Assembly: GCA_028687395.1 (NCBI GenBank)
Contig: JAQUAE010000070.1
Span: 1-7,749 of the forward strand
Length of the DNA: 7,749 nucleotides
Reading direction: 5' to 3'
Source of the DNA: Anaerolineales bacterium
GTDB lineage: Bacteria; Chloroflexota; Anaerolineae; Anaerolineales; UBA4823
Of the stretch, positions 6,277-7,749 are shown in pieces (within the stretch, counting starts at the first letter, position 1; each line of letters starts with the position of its first letter). The position numbers were made by a program, and so were the translations under genes. The notes beneath the pieces are model-generated. The model saw nothing but the letters and a program-made list of their open reading frames with translations, ran no database searches and had not been told where the DNA came from.

Positions 6277-7749
6277 TTACTTGTGTTCTGTTTCGGAGTA
6301 GCGAAAATGCAAGTCGCCAACATGGTCAAACCAGGGGCGGGAAGCGAGCAACTCCAGTAAGGGGCCCGGCGGGCAGCGGCGGATGATGTTCGTCGCCGCG
6401 TACAACTCACTGGCGTGTACATGCCCTTGGGGGTTCAACTTGGTCAATTCGCGCATCACGTCCACCACCACCTTTTCGAAGGGTGGGCGTTCCTTTTGCA
6501 TCCTCTCCCAAACCTGGTCGATAGCCTCCGGGTCCGGCACGGCAATGGCCATGCGCTCGTCGATGGTAGAAGCTACCACCTGGCGTAACATGGCAAAGAC
6601 GATGCCGCCATCCGACCCCACCAGGACGGTGCGCACCCATTCCCGGCTGGAACGGCGCATATCGCTGCGGATGATCACCTCACCCTGCTTCGCGCTGCGT
6701 TCCACTCGCACCAGGCTGCCCGGGATCAGGTTGCGCTTGTCGTACCATTCCTTCAACCCGTACACATAGCGTTGCTGGCGAACGACCCAGGCAGGGAAGC
6801 TCTCGCCCGTATCGCCATCCCGGATATCGAAGCGGATGCGCGGCGCCTCGTATGCCGTGGGGAAGAACAGCCGCGTGCGGGAGGATAATGGTAATGTACC
6901 CACCCGCCAGTGCGGGTAGAGCAGGCATATCTCGACGTCCGCCAGTGGGAGCGCTTTGCCATCCCCGGGGGACAGCTCGTCATCCACAGCGCGCTCGAGA
7001 GCCAGCATTTCCGGCGTCAGCCGGGCGCGGTCGTAGTCGATCGCCACATGCCGCAAATAGACCGGCGTCTCGCGCACCTCGGCTGGCTCCAGGCGTCTGA
7101 GGAACCACAACACTTCACCCGCGGTGCCCACCTCGTCGAAGCGCGGGTCTTCCTGCAAGGCGTAATCCATGGAAAACTCGAGCAGTTTCGGATTGACGTT
7201 GGACGCCACCTCGATCTGTTCCAACAGGGCAGCCGTGGGCAGCGGCCCGCCCCCGGCCATATCCAGAACCGCCTCCGCCAGGTTCAGGTGGCCAAGGTTG
7301 ATGTCGACCAGAAGCGCCCGTGGGAACCAACGCCCGGCGATGCGGACGAAATCGGCGTTGGCCTGCAAGCCTTCGTCCAATCGCTCGGCCAGCATGTCGC
7401 CGTGCCCTTCCAAGACGGCTGCCGGGTTGAGGGAGGGGTCATCGCCCACCACGCCGACCGGCTGGTTGAGCGCATGATCATCCACCCGGGAGGCGTATTC
7501 GCGCGATTCGCCGCCCTCGAACTTGATGCGTATCACGTCGAAGGCCGCCAGTTCGGGGTTCACACCCGGGCGTACCTCCTGGACTTCACCGTGCCGCCAG
7601 TTCAACGCCGGAAAGACCAGCCTCTGCCCCACAGCATACGAGTCCTTGGGATAATAAATATCCGCCCCGGAGCTGCGCTGCTGCTCGATGGCTAAGCGCT
7701 CCACCCGAACCCGTTCGTTGACCAGCAGCGTTAGCAATTCGCGATTGGA
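6277..7749 (-). CDS. Unnamed large protein with two winged-helix-like segments (5' end outside window)
   Basis: The last 490 residues are visible. The frame remains open to the window edge (SNRELLTLLV...), so a TTG at 7737 is probably internal and the true start lies outside. I do not recognise a named family. Near the visible N-terminus, YYPKDSYAVGQRLVFPALNW, followed by a beta-rich stretch, suggests a small barrel-like fold. Two separate regions look like winged helices and share a motif: PRFDEVG followed by VLWFLRRLEP (motif at 7126-7146), and PWFDHVG followed by LHFRYSE at the extreme C-terminus (motif at 6316-6336). Between them is a long alpha/beta region (SRTRLFFPTAYEAPRIRFDI and WVVRQQRYVYGLKEWYDKRN) of unknown role. 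There is no signal peptide, transmembrane segment, Walker motif or recognisable catalytic motif. It lies 26 nt upstream of the 145-residue HTH-like gene; together they may be a nucleic-acid-binding pair, which is an inference. Confidence 0.85.
   Translation of the reverse strand, partial: SNRELLTLLVNERVRVERLAIEQQRSSGADIYYPKDSYAVGQRLVFPALNWRHGEVQEVRPGVNPELAAFDVIRIKFEGGESREYASRVDDHALNQPVGVVGDDPSLNPAAVLEGHGDMLAERLDEGLQANADFVRIAGRWFPRALLVDINLGHLNLAEAVLDMAGGGPLPTAALLEQIEVASNVNPKLLEFSMDYALQEDPRFDEVGTAGEVLWFLRRLEPAEVRETPVYLRHVAIDYDRARLTPEMLALERAVDDELSPGDGKALPLADVEICLLYPHWRVGTLPLSSRTRLFFPTAYEAPRIRFDIRDGDTGESFPAWVVRQQRYVYGLKEWYDKRNLIPGSLVRVERSAKQGEVIIRSDMRRSSREWVRTVLVGSDGGIVFAMLRQVVASTIDERMAIAVPDPEAIDQVWERMQKERPPFEKVVVDVMRELTKLNPQGHVHASELYAATNIIRRCPPGPLLELLASRPWFDHVGDLHFRYSETEHK

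Noticed and set aside
6910..7695. Long plus-strand open frame of 261 codons
   Set aside because: It is the antisense shadow of the large unnamed minus-strand protein, whose coherent sequence and downstream operon context make it the real gene.
7735..7737. TTG at 7737 as the start of the large unnamed protein
   Set aside because: The frame stays open to the window edge with plausible coding sequence (SNRE) and no ribosome site is visible, so the gene most likely begins outside the window.
1..7749. CRISPR array, insertion sequence, prophage or defence island
   Set aside because: There are no regularly spaced repeats, transposase or integrase motifs, or phage structural genes; the content is mostly housekeeping and stress genes.

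Overview
The window is GC-rich (about 60% by eye). Every supported gene lies on the minus strand, so transcription runs from the high-coordinate end to the low end. The style recalls a Chloroflexota genome of the Anaerolineae type: start codons include TTG, the tRNA lacks an encoded CCA, and there are lineage-typical unnamed proteins plus a PHP/AlbA-like fusion. That placement is an inference from remembered protein character, not from a search.

Layout in the direction of transcription: (1) 7749-6277, a large unnamed protein whose 5' end lies outside the window; it carries two segments that look like winged helices. (2) 6250-5813, a 145-residue unnamed protein with a probable C-terminal helix-turn-helix, TTG start and a very strong Shine-Dalgarno. 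(3) 5807-5735, tRNA-Arg(UCU), beginning only 5 nt after the preceding stop codon. (4) 5701-5174, tpx, a two-cysteine thiol peroxidase, starting 33 nt after the tRNA. (5) 5118-4693, a small heat-shock protein (Hsp20/alpha-crystallin). (6) 4540 (or 4585)-1973, a complete ATP-dependent Lon protease. (7) 1995-1612, a stand-alone receiver-domain response regulator whose start overlaps the end of lon by 23 nt. (8) 1544-1, a PHP-family protein with a following AlbA_2/Schlafen-like domain; its 3' end lies outside the window.

The intergenic gaps are 26, 5, 33, 55, 107-152, -23 and 67 nt. No gene-free stretch reaches 300 bases. The only terminator-like structure is a weak hairpin at the end of the response regulator gene. 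The array therefore reads as one long transcription unit, or a few overlapping ones.

The middle block (peroxidase, holdase chaperone, Lon) makes functional sense as an oxidative/protein-damage response: Tpx removes peroxides, Hsp20 holds unfolding proteins and Lon degrades damaged ones. The response regulator may add signalling, but no histidine kinase is visible. The two unnamed upstream proteins and the PHP-AlbA protein look nucleic-acid-related, and their link to the stress block is unproven.

The most notable points are the tRNA embedded tightly inside a protein operon, the lon/response-regulator overlap, the PHP-AlbA fusion, and the pair of unnamed proteins with HTH-like segments. I saw no mobile element, CRISPR array, prophage gene or replication origin.
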